Notes: generated from the sequence alone by a model not told the origin. A stretch of DNA of 64,000 nt from Gemmatimonadales bacterium (GCA_009838765.1 VXQX01000014.1:1-64000); one strand, 5' to 3'. Numbered from the stretch's first letter, positions 35,303 to 43,637 are shown. Translations and numbers: made by a program.

Positions 35303-35345
35303 GTAACGGGTACGATGTCCAGTTCCGTCCTGATCTCGCTGCAGC
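35299..35345 (-). pseudogene. duplicated 3' terminus of osmC
   Basis: Read on the minus strand this stretch encodes C-S-E-I-R-T-E-L-D-I-V-P-V-T-stop, in register with the C terminus of the OsmC selenoprotein 2.8 kb away (C-I-E-I-T-T-E-L-D-V-V-P-V-A-R-A-A-T-stop). Its TAG stop overlaps the dipeptidase TAG in a CTAG palindrome. It most likely marks where osmC originally ended, convergent with the dipeptidase, before the segment up to 38121 was inserted. Nothing recognisable of osmC remains beyond 35345. Confidence 0.7.
35305..35345 (+). repeat. left copy of a 41-base direct repeat flanking the propeller segment
   Basis: Aligned with 38122-38162 without gaps, 36 of 41 positions are identical. 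The left copy lies in the non-coding gap after the dipeptidase gene; the right copy is inside the 3' end of osmC. Both have the same orientation, as expected for attachment-like sites bracketing an inserted segment. Confidence 0.75.
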
Positions 35346-35463
35346 GAAATTGCTGTGGGACGTATGCAGCGGAAACGTCCGAGAAATCTCGTATGCGCCG
35401 GCTGCGGGCGTGACAGGAGTTACGAGGGGCGTGAGCTATTTTGGTAAGGAGATACCGGCGTCG

Positions 35464-36636
35464 ATGCGGAAGCGCCACCTCCGCATCGGCGTGCTTCTCG
35501 GCGGGCTGGTTTGTCCGCCTCAGTCACTAGCCGGGCAGCACGAACGTCCGTTCGACGACTGCCGTTGGGGTGCCGACCGGACAGTAGTCATCGGTGCCGT
35601 CGACGATCAGCAATACGGGCTGACAGCAATTGGCCAAGTTGCGTCCCTGTCGGACCTCGTCTACGTCACGCAGCCACAGGAGCGCCTGATCCGAGTATAT
35701 CACGACGATGGGCGATTCGCTGGCACGATCGGTGGAAACGGCGACGGACCGGGAGAGTTTCGAGCGATAAGGGCAATCGGTGTTCTCGCTGATTCAATCT
35801 GGGTGGTCGATTCGAGACTCGGACGAGTGTCGTACTTCAACAGCGACCTGCACTTCACATCATCCGTAACGATTCATTCTCACCCCTCCACAGCGTCACG
35901 GACGATCATTCCAATGGGACCACTCTCGGACGGTTCGATCATCGGTTATCCGACTCTTTACGCCGAGGAGCTTGAAGACCGTGATACTATCCTAACAGCA
36001 CTCCTGCGGTTCGATCGGCTGGGACAGTTCGTCGATACGTTAGTTGTGTATGAAGACCAGCATAATCAACGTCTAATCACGGACGGTCTTGCTCCCGGTC
36101 TCCAAACGTACGCCCGTCCACCTATACGGGAACAGAGTCTCCGCACAATTGTCCCGGGCGGAGCAGGCTTAGTCATCGTGCATCGACCATTTTCGTCGAA
36201 TCCCGCTGCGGCGCGATACGAGGTCGTGCGAATCGGATCGCTCGGCGACACCTTGTTTGCGCGACAGTTCAGTTATGTGCCGAGACCTGTCACAGATACG
36301 CATATCACGGCCTGGATAGAGGAAGAAGATTTCGACGACCAGCCGTACGTCGTGGACCACCGAGCTTACATAGGGGAACTGCGACGTGTCTACGAGATCC
36401 CGCCGCACTTCGCACCCGTCACGCAGGTCCTTGGGGACACCAATGGGCGGACATGGATTCGAAGGGGCGCGCGCGATGGCATGATCGAATGGCATGCGCT
36501 TGACGACGACGGACAGGTCGTCGATCGAATTTGTCCGCCGCCGGCGCTTCGACTCCTTTCTATCGACACGCAGGGTGGCTGGTTTGCCGAAACGGACCAG
36601 TTCGATATTCCCTATCTCGTACGGTATGAATTTTGA
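35464..36636 (+). CDS. 6-bladed beta-propeller secreted protein (first of a pair)
   Basis: A 390-residue protein with a weak N-terminal signal (HLRIGVLLGGLVCPPQSLAGQ). It contains propeller-type repeats, including the family hallmark GGNGDGPGEF (compare GRRGSGPGEY and GGRGDGPGEF in its relatives in this window), with VYVTQPQERLIRVYHDDGRFAGTI before it. The start at 35464 has AAGGAG about 12 bases upstream, a long spacing. No enzymatic residues are recognised. It is composed of A/T-richer codons than its neighbours and is followed 68 bases later by a related gene. Ligand or partner unknown. Confidence 0.75.
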   Translation: MRKRHLRIGVLLGGLVCPPQSLAGQHERPFDDCRWGADRTVVIGAVDDQQYGLTAIGQVASLSDLVYVTQPQERLIRVYHDDGRFAGTIGGNGDGPGEFRAIRAIGVLADSIWVVDSRLGRVSYFNSDLHFTSSVTIHSHPSTASRTIIPMGPLSDGSIIGYPTLYAEELEDRDTILTALLRFDRLGQFVDTLVVYEDQHNQRLITDGLAPGLQTYARPPIREQSLRTIVPGGAGLVIVHRPFSSNPAAARYEVVRIGSLGDTLFARQFSYVPRPVTDTHITAWIEEEDFDDQPYVVDHRAYIGELRRVYEIPPHFAPVTQVLGDTNGRTWIRRGARDGMIEWHALDDDGQVVDRICPPPALRLLSIDTQGGWFAETDQFDIPYLVRYEF

Positions 36637-36704
36637 GGTTTAGGCAACGATGACACCTACGACATCTGCATCGAATCGCTCCGGACACCACAACAGGTGC
36701 TCAA

Positions 36705-37856
36705 GTGCGTAAACGGACCATCGTCATACGATTGTGGCTTTTGCCGATTGTTAGTGTGGTTACTGGTCTTGTGCTTTCATCGGATGTCGCGTATGCGCAG
36801 GTACCGGTGTTGACCGGGCACGTGGAGTTCACAATCGGCGAATTCGATGACGAATGGCCGTACCTCTTTGAAAACATCGAAGCCATCGTCACGGATGACC
36901 ACGGTCGAATCTTCGTAGGTGATTCCGGCGCGCAGGCGGTGCACACGTACGGACCGGACGGTCGATTTCTATTTTCAGTCGGTCGGCGGGGTAGCGGACC
37001 TGGTGAGTATAACGCCTCACAGATTTGCCAACTCACGTTCGACCCGGAAGGTCTATTATGGGTGAATGCTCGGGATGCGTATAAGATATTTGATGTGAGC
37101 GGCGATCGAGCGCGGTTCGTGAGGGAAGTGCGGCCACCGCAATATAGTACGATATGTGTGCCACCTATCTTCGAAGGTCCGACGGGGCTCACATTGATAA
37201 TTCCGGCTATGCCGCGTGGTGTGCAGCACGTACAGTTGTCGGAGAGCGGGCGGGTTGTGAGTCGGAGGACCGTTACCGTTAGAAGAACGTGGAAGGAGCT
37301 GGGATGGCTCGTGGTCCCCGTGGAGCATCGATCACGGGGGCGCGTGGAGCAGATTCTTGAACCACCCTTCGGAGCACGGAGCATTGCAGCTTATGCGTCT
37401 GATGGACGATTTGCTCACGTCGTGACGAGTGCGTATCACGTACAGTTGTTCGACAGCGGCGGGGTCTTGCGGGGTGAGATTCGAACCAATGCTAGGGGGC
37501 CGATAGCGACAGACAAGGAAGTGGAACGCGAACACGCGCGAATGAGCCGCTTGGGAAACAACTTGAGACGTCTCAATGCTCAGTTGCCGGACTACGACGT
37601 GCCTCGACGGAAGCCGCCGGTGGGTACGATTTGGTACGATCGGGACGACAGATTGTGGGTGCTGAATCGTCCGGCGGAAAACGACGAGTCGCTAAAGGCC
37701 GACGTCTATGATGCGAATGGAGAGGTTCTCTTCACGGCACAGTGGCCACGGGGGATCGACCTATCCGTAGGTGGCATAACGGCGGATGTCGCTCTGGGCG
37801 TGCAACGGCTCGCCTTTGACGTGCAGCGTGTGGCAAAACTGCGGTTTAGGAGGTGA
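36705..37856 (+). CDS. 6-bladed beta-propeller secreted protein (second of a pair)
   Basis: A 383-residue protein with a clear signal peptide (VIRLWLLPIVSVVTGLVLSSDVAYAQ) and GTG start. Propeller repeats include IFVGDSGAQAVHTYGPDGRFLFSVGRRGSGPGEY. The C terminus (ADVYDANGEVLFTAQWPRG...VQRVAKLRFRR) is closely similar to the end of the propeller protein at 61775-62989 (EVFDATGTLIFTASWPRS...TQRVARLRFRRN), so the two are paralogues although this copy has a lower GC content. Function unknown; such proteins are common in Bacteroidota and Gemmatimonadota envelopes. Confidence 0.78.
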   Translation: MRKRTIVIRLWLLPIVSVVTGLVLSSDVAYAQVPVLTGHVEFTIGEFDDEWPYLFENIEAIVTDDHGRIFVGDSGAQAVHTYGPDGRFLFSVGRRGSGPGEYNASQICQLTFDPEGLLWVNARDAYKIFDVSGDRARFVREVRPPQYSTICVPPIFEGPTGLTLIIPAMPRGVQHVQLSESGRVVSRRTVTVRRTWKELGWLVVPVEHRSRGRVEQILEPPFGARSIAAYASDGRFAHVVTSAYHVQLFDSGGVLRGEIRTNARGPIATDKEVEREHARMSRLGNNLRRLNAQLPDYDVPRRKPPVGTIWYDRDDRLWVLNRPAENDESLKADVYDANGEVLFTAQWPRGIDLSVGGITADVALGVQRLAFDVQRVAKLRFRR

Positions 37857-38103
37857 GTGCAATAGGTGTCGAAGACCGCAGCAGGCGGTTTGACGAGCAC
37901 AGTATGTAACGGTGACGGCAGGCACCTGACATTCGGCGTCGGGGGGGGACCCGGAGCTGCGCCTTACGTGTCATCGGAACCGGCAACCGCCACTATGTAC
38001 TCAGCTCGCGTTGTAGACAGGTGCGAACCTCACCCGACCGACGTCCATTCCGACGTACAGTTTGTTCTTTTTCTCATCGGTCGGGCCGGTCCGGGCATAT
38101 CTT

Positions 38104-38583
38104 CTAGGTTGCTGCCCGGGCGACGGGTACGACGTCGAGTTCCGTCGTGATCTCGATGCAGCCGGAGAGCGTTCGGTAGACCGGACACTTCGGCGGGTGC
38201 GCTTCGAATGCGCGCCGGATCGCCTCGGCGTGCGCCTCATCCGCCTGGAGACGATATCGGGTCCGGATCCGCCGGATCACGAGTACGCCGTCGTCCGTCT
38301 CGACCTCGCCTTCCACATTCGCCACCAGCCGTCCCTCATCCGCCTTGACGCCACGCGCTTCCAGCGCGCCCCCGAAGGTTCCGGCCAGTCAGCCGCCGGT
38401 CGCGGCGATGACGTAGTCGAGGGTCGTGGCGACGTCGCGCTGGTCGCGGACCCCGTAGTACTCGGCGATTGCGGAGTGGACGCCGAAGTGGACCGGCGCG
38501 TCCGTGGCCGGGATCTCCGCCGTGCGATATGGCCCCTTCTGCCGCACGATCTTCACGTGCGAGCGGTAGACGACTTCACTCAT
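38104..38583 (-). CDS. OsmC-family peroxidase-like selenoprotein
   Basis: A 159-residue OsmC-family protein interrupted only by an in-frame TGA at 38389-38391, read as selenocysteine 65 in DYVIAATGG-U-LAGTFGGALEARG. In relatives this position is the peroxidatic Cys (GGCL). Family sequence continues without shift on both sides: VHFGVHSAIAEYYGVRDQRDVATTLDYV before, GEVETDDGVLVIRR and CPVYRTLSGCIEITTELD after, including Cys133 as possible resolving Cys. OsmC proteins reduce organic hydroperoxides. OsmC-like proteins with Sec have been reported from marine metagenomes. The ATG start overlaps the nudix stop (ATGA), placing it last in the suf-rsgA-nudix run. The gene-end repeat shows its last residues were rebuilt. 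Confidence 0.85.
38122..38162 (+). repeat. right copy of the 41-base direct repeat, inside the osmC 3' end
   Basis: Matches 35305-35345 at 36 of 41 positions. It encodes OsmC residues about 142-154 on the minus strand. After this point the intact gene has four extra codons (A-R-A-A) before its Thr-stop compared with the left copy. Confidence 0.75.
38354..38391 (-). promoter_or_regulatory. candidate bacterial SECIS hairpin in osmC mRNA
   Basis: Downstream of the UGA the mRNA has a perfect 5-bp stem CGCGC / GCGCG (extendable by a G-U pair) with loop UGGAA at 38354-38368. The loop starts 25 nucleotides after the UGA and carries G at its second and third positions. Loop distance and early-loop G match the general bacterial SECIS model (about 16-37 nucleotides, G among the first two bases). 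It is weaker than the fdhA element because the stem is short. Confidence 0.6.
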
Positions 38584-39176
38584 TGGCTGGTTCTCTCCGT
38601 GATGATATCGAGAAAGTTCATGACGACGCGGTGCGTGAGCCCCCAAATGGCGTCACCCTCGTACAAGATGGAAGGCCACGCGTGTTCCCGGCCACCGTCC
38701 GGGTAGCGGATCTCGGAGCGCAGCGCAGGGTCGCGCAGCGCGCCGAGCGGGACCCAGACATGATACTGCACCTCCGCATTGGTCGAGACGCGGATGTCCT
38801 CCCCGTGCCAGGCGACGAAGGGGGAGATGAGGATCGACGGGATCCGGCGCGTCACCGGGTGCAGGTCGTCGAGCCGTCCCAGGAACCCGCCGCGCGGAAG
38901 ATCGAGCCCCACTTCCTCGCGCAATTCGCGGCGCGCCGTCTCCAGGAGATCGGCGTCCGCCGCGTCCCGGTGTCCGCCGGGAAGCGCCATGTGGCCGGAC
39001 CACGGGTCGCCGGCGACCTCCGCCCGCCGGACGAAGAGCACCTCCAGATCGTGGCCCCGCGGACGAACCACGAGGGTCACGGCCGCGTGACGCTCCGCCG
39101 CCCCGGCCTCGACGACGGTGTGGCCCGCCGCCGCCAGCCGACGCGCGACCCGCCCCGGGCTCCAGCCCTCGCTCAC
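38580..39176 (-). CDS. NUDIX hydrolase, CoA pyrophosphatase type
   Basis: A 198-residue NUDIX protein. The box is GGHRDAADADLLETARRELREEVGLDL, preceded by VLFVRRAEVAGDPWSGHMALPGG, which is typical of the CoA pyrophosphatase/NudL group (the WSGHMALPGG segment). It would cleave nucleoside-diphosphate-linked substrates such as CoA. The GTG start overlaps the rsgA stop (GTGA), and its own stop overlaps the osmC start, so translation of the three genes is linked. Confidence 0.88.
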   Translation of the reverse strand: MSEGWSPGRVARRLAAAGHTVVEAGAAERHAAVTLVVRPRGHDLEVLFVRRAEVAGDPWSGHMALPGGHRDAADADLLETARRELREEVGLDLPRGGFLGRLDDLHPVTRRIPSILISPFVAWHGEDIRVSTNAEVQYHVWVPLGALRDPALRSEIRYPDGGREHAWPSILYEGDAIWGLTHRVVMNFLDIITERTSQ

Positions 39177-40084
39177 CGATCCTTCTCCGCTTCGTCGAGG
39201 AGCCGCAGGTAGCTCTCCAGCCGTCGCCGCCGGATGGTCCCATCCTCCACCGCCGCCCGAACCGCGCAATCCGGCTCCACCCGATGCCGGCAGTCCGCGA
39301 ACCGGCAGCGCTCGCCCGCTGCGGCGATCTCGGCGAAGCCCCCTGGAAGTTCCGCCGGATCCAGCCCCCACAGCGCCAGGTACTGCAGTCCGGGCGTGTC
39401 CGCGACGTAGCCGCCGTCCGGGTATCGATAGAGCGCCGACGCCACCGTCGTGTGCCGCCCGCGTCCCCGCCGTTCGCTGATCTCGCCCACGCGCAGGTCG
39501 AGTTCCGGCACGAGCGCGTTCAACAGGCTCGACTTCCCCACCCCCGACTGCCCGCTGAGGACGGTGATCCGGCCCGTGAGGCGTTCGGCAAGCGCCGTCA
39601 GTCCCACCCTCGATTCGGCGCTCGTCGGCAGCGTCTCCACGCCGAGCGCCGCGTACTGCCCGAGGCCGTCTCCGGGCGCAGGCTCCGCGAGGTCCGTCTT
39701 GTTCACGATGAGAAAGGCGTCGATGCCGCTCAGCGCCGCGAGCGCGAGCAGTCGGTCCACCATGAGGAAATCGGGATCGGGCGCCGTCACCGAAACGACG
39801 ACGGCGACCTGGTCCACGTTCGCGACGATCACCTGTTCGCGCCGCTTGGAGACGCCGTGCCGGGAGAGCGCGCCGCTCCGTGCGCGGAGCCGAACGATCC
39901 GCATCTCGTCGCCTACGCGTTCCAGCTCGACCAGGTCGCCGACCGAAACGATACGTGAATCCGTCCGCTTCAGGCGCCCGCGCAGCGATGCCTGGACGAC
40001 GGTCGTGGAATCGTCCACGTGATAGACCCCACCCGCGATCCGCAGCACGCGGCCGACAGTGGCGGAGGGCCCACCGGATGTCAC
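39173..40084 (-). CDS. rsgA: ribosome small subunit-dependent GTPase RsgA
   Basis: A 303-residue circularly permuted GTPase. An OB-fold N terminus is followed by the permuted G motifs: G4 NKTDL, G1 GQSGVGKSSLLN, then G3 DTPG. A C-terminal zinc knuckle completes it (CRFADCRHRVEPDCAV). RsgA helps late maturation of the 30S subunit. The GTG start at 40084 overlaps the sufU stop (GTGA). Its presence in an Fe-S operon is unusual but the coupling is clear. Confidence 0.95.
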   Translation of the reverse strand: MTSGGPSATVGRVLRIAGGVYHVDDSTTVVQASLRGRLKRTDSRIVSVGDLVELERVGDEMRIVRLRARSGALSRHGVSKRREQVIVANVDQVAVVVSVTAPDPDFLMVDRLLALAALSGIDAFLIVNKTDLAEPAPGDGLGQYAALGVETLPTSAESRVGLTALAERLTGRITVLSGQSGVGKSSLLNALVPELDLRVGEISERRGRGRHTTVASALYRYPDGGYVADTPGLQYLALWGLDPAELPGGFAEIAAAGERCRFADCRHRVEPDCAVRAAVEDGTIRRRRLESYLRLLDEAEKDR

Positions 40085-40578
40085 GCCGAGCCGCGGTCCT
40101 CGTCCGTCACGTCCCCCAGCTCCTCCAGACAGTTCCACGCCAGCAGCGCACACTTGATGCGAACCGGAAACTTCGACACCCCCGCCAGCGTGCGCAGATC
40201 GCCGAGGTCGTCGTCCGACAGCAGCGCTTCGTCTCCGTGCAGGAGGTGCGTGAACTTCACTGCGAGTTCCAGCGCCTGGTCGAGCAACTTCCCCCGCACG
40301 CGTCCCGTGAGCATCGACGCGGACGCCAGGCTGATCGAGCACCCGCGGCCCAGGAAGCGCGCCTCCGCGATCCTCCCCTCCTCCACGCGCAGCATGAGTT
40401 CGATCACGTCGCCGCAGAGCGGGTTGTTCATCGTGATCGCGTGCGTGGCGCCGTCCAGCTGCCCCCGGTTCCGGGGCTTTCGGTAGTGATCGAGGATGAC
40501 TTCCTGGTACAGCTGGTTGAGCGAGGAAGGGATTTCCCGGTCGATGGTCCCGGGCGTTCCGGAACGGGGTTCGATCAT
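40081..40578 (-). CDS. sufU: SufU-type Fe-S assembly protein
   Basis: A 165-residue IscU/SufU-fold protein: LYQEVILDHYRKPRNRGQLDGATHAITMNNPLCGDVIELML (first Cys, Asp), GRGCSISLASASML (second Cys), and FPVRIKCALLAWNCLEE (third Cys). The insert between the second and third Cys (GKLLDQALELAVKFTHLL) is the SufU type. SufU takes sulfur from SufS as a zinc-dependent sulfurtransferase. It lies 4 bases after sufS and overlaps rsgA. Confidence 0.94.
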   Translation of the reverse strand: MIEPRSGTPGTIDREIPSSLNQLYQEVILDHYRKPRNRGQLDGATHAITMNNPLCGDVIELMLRVEEGRIAEARFLGRGCSISLASASMLTGRVRGKLLDQALELAVKFTHLLHGDEALLSDDDLGDLRTLAGVSKFPVRIKCALLAWNCLEELGDVTDEDRGSA

Positions 40579-40582
40579 CGGC

Positions 40583-41923
40583 TCAGGCCAGTCCGCCGAA
40601 GACTTCGGCTGCCAGGGCGAGACCGTCGCACAGCGCGTCGATCTCCTGCGGCGAATTGTAGAAGTAGAAGCTCGCCCTGGCCGTGGCGCTGAGCCCGTAG
40701 TGGTCCATCAGCGGCTGGTTGCAATGGTGCCCCGCCCGGATCGCGACTCCCCGCTGGTCGAGGATCGTGGAGAGATCGTGCGGATGTATGTCGCCGTACG
40801 TGAAGGAGAAGACCGCGGTCCGCTCCTCGCGGGGGCCGTACAGGCGTAGCCCTTCGATCTCGTCGAGCCGCTCGAGCGCGGCGCGCTTCAGGGCGTCCTC
40901 GTGCGACGCGATCGCCTCCGGTCCGAGGTCCGCGAGGAACCGGACGGCTTCGCCGAAGCCCACGACGCCCGAGATATTGGGCGTTCCGGCCTCGAACTTG
41001 TGCGGAACCTGCGCCCAGGATGATTCCTCGAGCTTCACGTCCGAGATCATCTCGCCCCCGCCCTGGTACGGAGGCATCTCCTCCAGCAACTCGCGCCTGG
41101 CCCAGAGCGCCCCGACACCGGTGGGGCCGCACATCTTGTGGCTGCTGAACGCGTAGAAGTCGCACCCGGTCTTCGCGACATCGGTCAGCATGTGGGGCGC
41201 GGCCTGCGCGCCGTCGATGAGCGTCAACGCGCCGGCCGCGTGGGCCCGGTCCACGATCTCCCGAACCGGATTGACGGTTCCCAGGCTGTTGGAGACGTGC
41301 GTGCAGGCGACCAGCCGGGTCCGCTTCCCGAGGAGCCGGTCGAAGTCGTCCAGATCGAGCGTGCCCCCGGGCGTGACGTCGACGAAGCGGAGGACGCACC
41401 CCGTGCGGCCGGCGAGCAGTTGCCACGGCACGAGATTCGAGTGGTGCTCCATCTTCGTGAGCACGATCTCGTCGCCAGCGCCGATGAACGCGTCCCCCCA
41501 GCTCGACGCGACGAGGTTCACCGCCTCCGTCGTACCGCGCGTGAAGACGATCTCCGCCGGGTTCGTCGTGCCCGCGTGCTCCGCCACCGAACGACGCGCA
41601 CCCTCGTAGGCCTCCGTCGCCTCCGCGCTGAGCTGGTGGACCCCGCGGTGCACATTCGCGTGCTCCCGGCGCAGATAGCGCTCGACCCGGTTCAGCACGC
41701 GGAGAGGCTGCTGCGAGCTTGCCGCGTTGTCCAGGTAGGCCAGGGGATGGCCGTTGACTTCCCTCGACAGAATGGGGAACTGGGCGCGGATCGCCGCGAG
41801 ATCCCAGGCGCCATCCCCCGGAGCCGCACCCGCATCGCCGCGGCCGGTCGCCGCGGGGCGGTCGTCGGACGCAGGCGCGCCCGTCGCGCGCCTCGTATCC
41901 GTCATCTCCGCCGTCTCCGCCAT
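40583..41923 (-). CDS. sufS: cysteine desulfurase SufS
   Basis: A 446-residue class V aminotransferase-fold protein. After a low-complexity leader of about 40 residues come YLDNAASSQQPLRVLN, EHANVHRGVHQLS, TRGTTEAVNLVASSWG, KMEHHSNLVPWQ, the PLP lysine in FSSHKMCGPTGVGA, and the active-site Cys in RAGHHCNQPLM. The HCNQ form (rather than HCAQ) is a small deviation. It releases sulfur from cysteine for Fe-S assembly. It follows the Rieske gene by 25 bases. Confidence 0.95.
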   Translation of the reverse strand: MAETAEMTDTRRATGAPASDDRPAATGRGDAGAAPGDGAWDLAAIRAQFPILSREVNGHPLAYLDNAASSQQPLRVLNRVERYLRREHANVHRGVHQLSAEATEAYEGARRSVAEHAGTTNPAEIVFTRGTTEAVNLVASSWGDAFIGAGDEIVLTKMEHHSNLVPWQLLAGRTGCVLRFVDVTPGGTLDLDDFDRLLGKRTRLVACTHVSNSLGTVNPVREIVDRAHAAGALTLIDGAQAAPHMLTDVAKTGCDFYAFSSHKMCGPTGVGALWARRELLEEMPPYQGGGEMISDVKLEESSWAQVPHKFEAGTPNISGVVGFGEAVRFLADLGPEAIASHEDALKRAALERLDEIEGLRLYGPREERTAVFSFTYGDIHPHDLSTILDQRGVAIRAGHHCNQPLMDHYGLSATARASFYFYNSPQEIDALCDGLALAAEVFGGLA

Positions 41924-41948
41924 CGGACTCCGGTCCTCGACTGGCCGC

Positions 41949-42260
41949 TCAGGCGAGGTCGACCTGAATGTCGTCCCCGTCGATCCGCACGTCGAAGCGC
42001 CGAACCGGCATGACCGCCGGCAGCGCCCTCGGCTCGCCGGTCGCGAGATCGAAGCGCGCCCCGTGGAGGAGACAGGTAATCTCGCCCGCCTCGACCTCGC
42101 CGTCCGATAGCGGAAACTCCTCGTGGGAGCAACAGTCCTCGAGCGCGTACACCTCGCCCCCGCTCCGGATCAGAGCGATCGCCAGATCTTCGGCCATCAC
42201 GCCGCACGTTCCGTTCTCCGGTACATCGTCGACCCTGGCCACCGTGACGAATCGGCTCAT
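41949..42260 (-). CDS. Rieske-type [2Fe-2S] ferredoxin in the suf operon
   Basis: A 103-residue soluble Rieske protein. The ligands are Cys-x-His in DCCSHEEFPLSDG and Cys-x2-His in CLLHGARFDL, the NirD/biphenyl dioxygenase ferredoxin style. It starts with an ATG that overlaps the sufD stop (ATGA). Such proteins commonly sit between sufD and sufS and may give electrons for cluster assembly; that role is inferred. Confidence 0.93.
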   Translation of the reverse strand: MSRFVTVARVDDVPENGTCGVMAEDLAIALIRSGGEVYALEDCCSHEEFPLSDGEVEAGEITCLLHGARFDLATGEPRALPAVMPVRRFDVRIDGDDIQVDLA

Positions 42261-43588
42261 AGCCCGATCTTCTCCTCGATCGCTTCGCGTACGCGCGCCC
42301 GCACCCCCTCCATGGGAAGGCGTCCCAGAACCTCGTCGAAGAACCCGAACACGAGCAGGCGCTCCGCCTGGCGCCGCGTGAGACCGCGGCTCATCAGGTA
42401 GAAGAGTTGCCCGTCCTCGACCTGCCCGATCGTCGCCCCGTGCGAGCAGCGCACATCGTCGGCCTCGATCTCCAGGTTGGGAAGCGCGGAGGCGTGAGAG
42501 CCCTCGCTCAGGAGCAAGTTGCGGTTCGTCTGGTAGGCGTCCGTCAGCTGGGCGCCCTTGTCGACCCGGATCAGCCCGCGGAACACGCTCGACCCCGAGT
42601 CCGTGAGGGCCCCCTTGAACAACAGATCGCTGTGCGCGTGCGGCGCCGCGTGATGCTGCAGCGTGTGGTGGTCGAAGTGCTGGTCGGAGTCGCCGAACCA
42701 GAGCGCGAGCATCTCGCTGTCGCTCCCGGGCCCGTCGAGACGGCTCGTGACGTCCGTCCGCGCCAGGTCGCCGCCGAGCGTGACGTTGAACGTCACGATC
42801 CGCGAGTCGCGGCCCGCGGCGACGTGCTGCGTCGAGAACCGCTTCACGCCCCGGCCGAAGCGCTGAAGCGCGACGTACTCGATACCCGCGCCCCCCTCCC
42901 CCGTGATCGTCGCCCCGTGAAGCGAGACGGTCTCGGCATCGAGATCGTCGGAGAGGAACTCGTCGATCACCGAAGCCCGCGCGCCCGACTCCCCGTAGAC
43001 GAACGAATGTGCGGAAGAAAGCGTGCCCGCCCGCTCGACGATGTGAAACGCGTGGATCGGCGCCGGCATCTCCACCCCGCGCGGGACGTGGAGGAAGTAG
43101 CCTCCGCCCAGGAGGGCGAGGTGCAGCGCCCAGAGCTTCTCCTCTGCGGGGCCCGGCTGCACCTCGAACAGCGCGCGCCTCAACACCTCCGGATGCCGGT
43201 CCGCCGCGTCCCGGATCGAGCACAGGACCACGCCGCTCCGTGCGACCTCGGGTTCGAGCTCGAGATGTGCGACCCGCCCCTCCCGGAGAACGACGACGCC
43301 CGCCCGCTCTCCGGAGCGCCCGAGCACCTCGCGCACATCCGCCGACAGCGCTTCCGCGGTCGCGGTTGCCGGGACGACCGGCGTCAGCGCCTCGAAACCG
43401 ACCTTCGTGAGGTCCGTGTACCGCCATTCCTCCGACTTCTTCGTCGGCCAGGGCAGGGCGGTGAACCGTTCCCATGCGGCGGCCCGCGCCACCGCGATCG
43501 CTTCCGGCTCCGTCAGCCCGCCGGCAAGCGTATCGAAATCCGCCGCGGCCAGCGTCGACTCCGCCGGCCCGGCCGTCATCGTGCTCAT
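42257..43588 (-). CDS. sufD: SufD, Fe-S scaffold subunit
   Basis: A 443-residue SufB/SufD-fold protein: N-terminal helical part (WERFTALPWPTKKSEEWRYTDL), beta-helix core, and C terminus with [46 protein letters not shown], which holds the conserved His of the SufBD interface. It forms the SufBC2D scaffold with SufB and the SufC ATPase. It lies 49 bases after sufB. Confidence 0.95.
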   Translation of the reverse strand: MSTMTAGPAESTLAAADFDTLAGGLTEPEAIAVARAAAWERFTALPWPTKKSEEWRYTDLTKVGFEALTPVVPATATAEALSADVREVLGRSGERAGVVVLREGRVAHLELEPEVARSGVVLCSIRDAADRHPEVLRRALFEVQPGPAEEKLWALHLALLGGGYFLHVPRGVEMPAPIHAFHIVERAGTLSSAHSFVYGESGARASVIDEFLSDDLDAETVSLHGATITGEGGAGIEYVALQRFGRGVKRFSTQHVAAGRDSRIVTFNVTLGGDLARTDVTSRLDGPGSDSEMLALWFGDSDQHFDHHTLQHHAAPHAHSDLLFKGALTDSGSSVFRGLIRVDKGAQLTDAYQTNRNLLLSEGSHASALPNLEIEADDVRCSHGATIGQVEDGQLFYLMSRGLTRRQAERLLVFGFFDEVLGRLPMEGVRARVREAIEEKIGL

Positions 43589-43637
43589 ATCCCGAGAATT
43601 CCTCGTCGTCCGTGTCCGGAAGTGGAAGTTCGAACGG

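Larger units (their letters stand above)
35346..38121. other. A/T-richer segment between osmC-end repeats, probable insertion
   Basis: About 2.8 kb holding two propeller-protein genes and a 247-base gene-free tail (37857-38103) in which I see no gene. Codons such as ATA, TTA, AAT and CGA are common here and rare in the flanks, so base composition differs visibly. No integrase, transposase or tRNA gene lies inside. The flanking repeats suggest it entered at the osmC 3' end; how it moved is unknown. Confidence 0.6.

Noticed and set aside
37857-38103. Possible small gene or RNA in the gap after the second propeller gene
   Set aside because: No convincing start, ribosome-binding site or conserved structure seen; treated as the tail of the inserted segment.
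38389-38391. Stop codon splitting osmC, which could mean a broken gene
   Set aside because: TGA lies exactly at the family Cys, the frame continues intact, and a SECIS-like hairpin follows. A plain nonsense mutation remains the fallback if Sec genes are absent.
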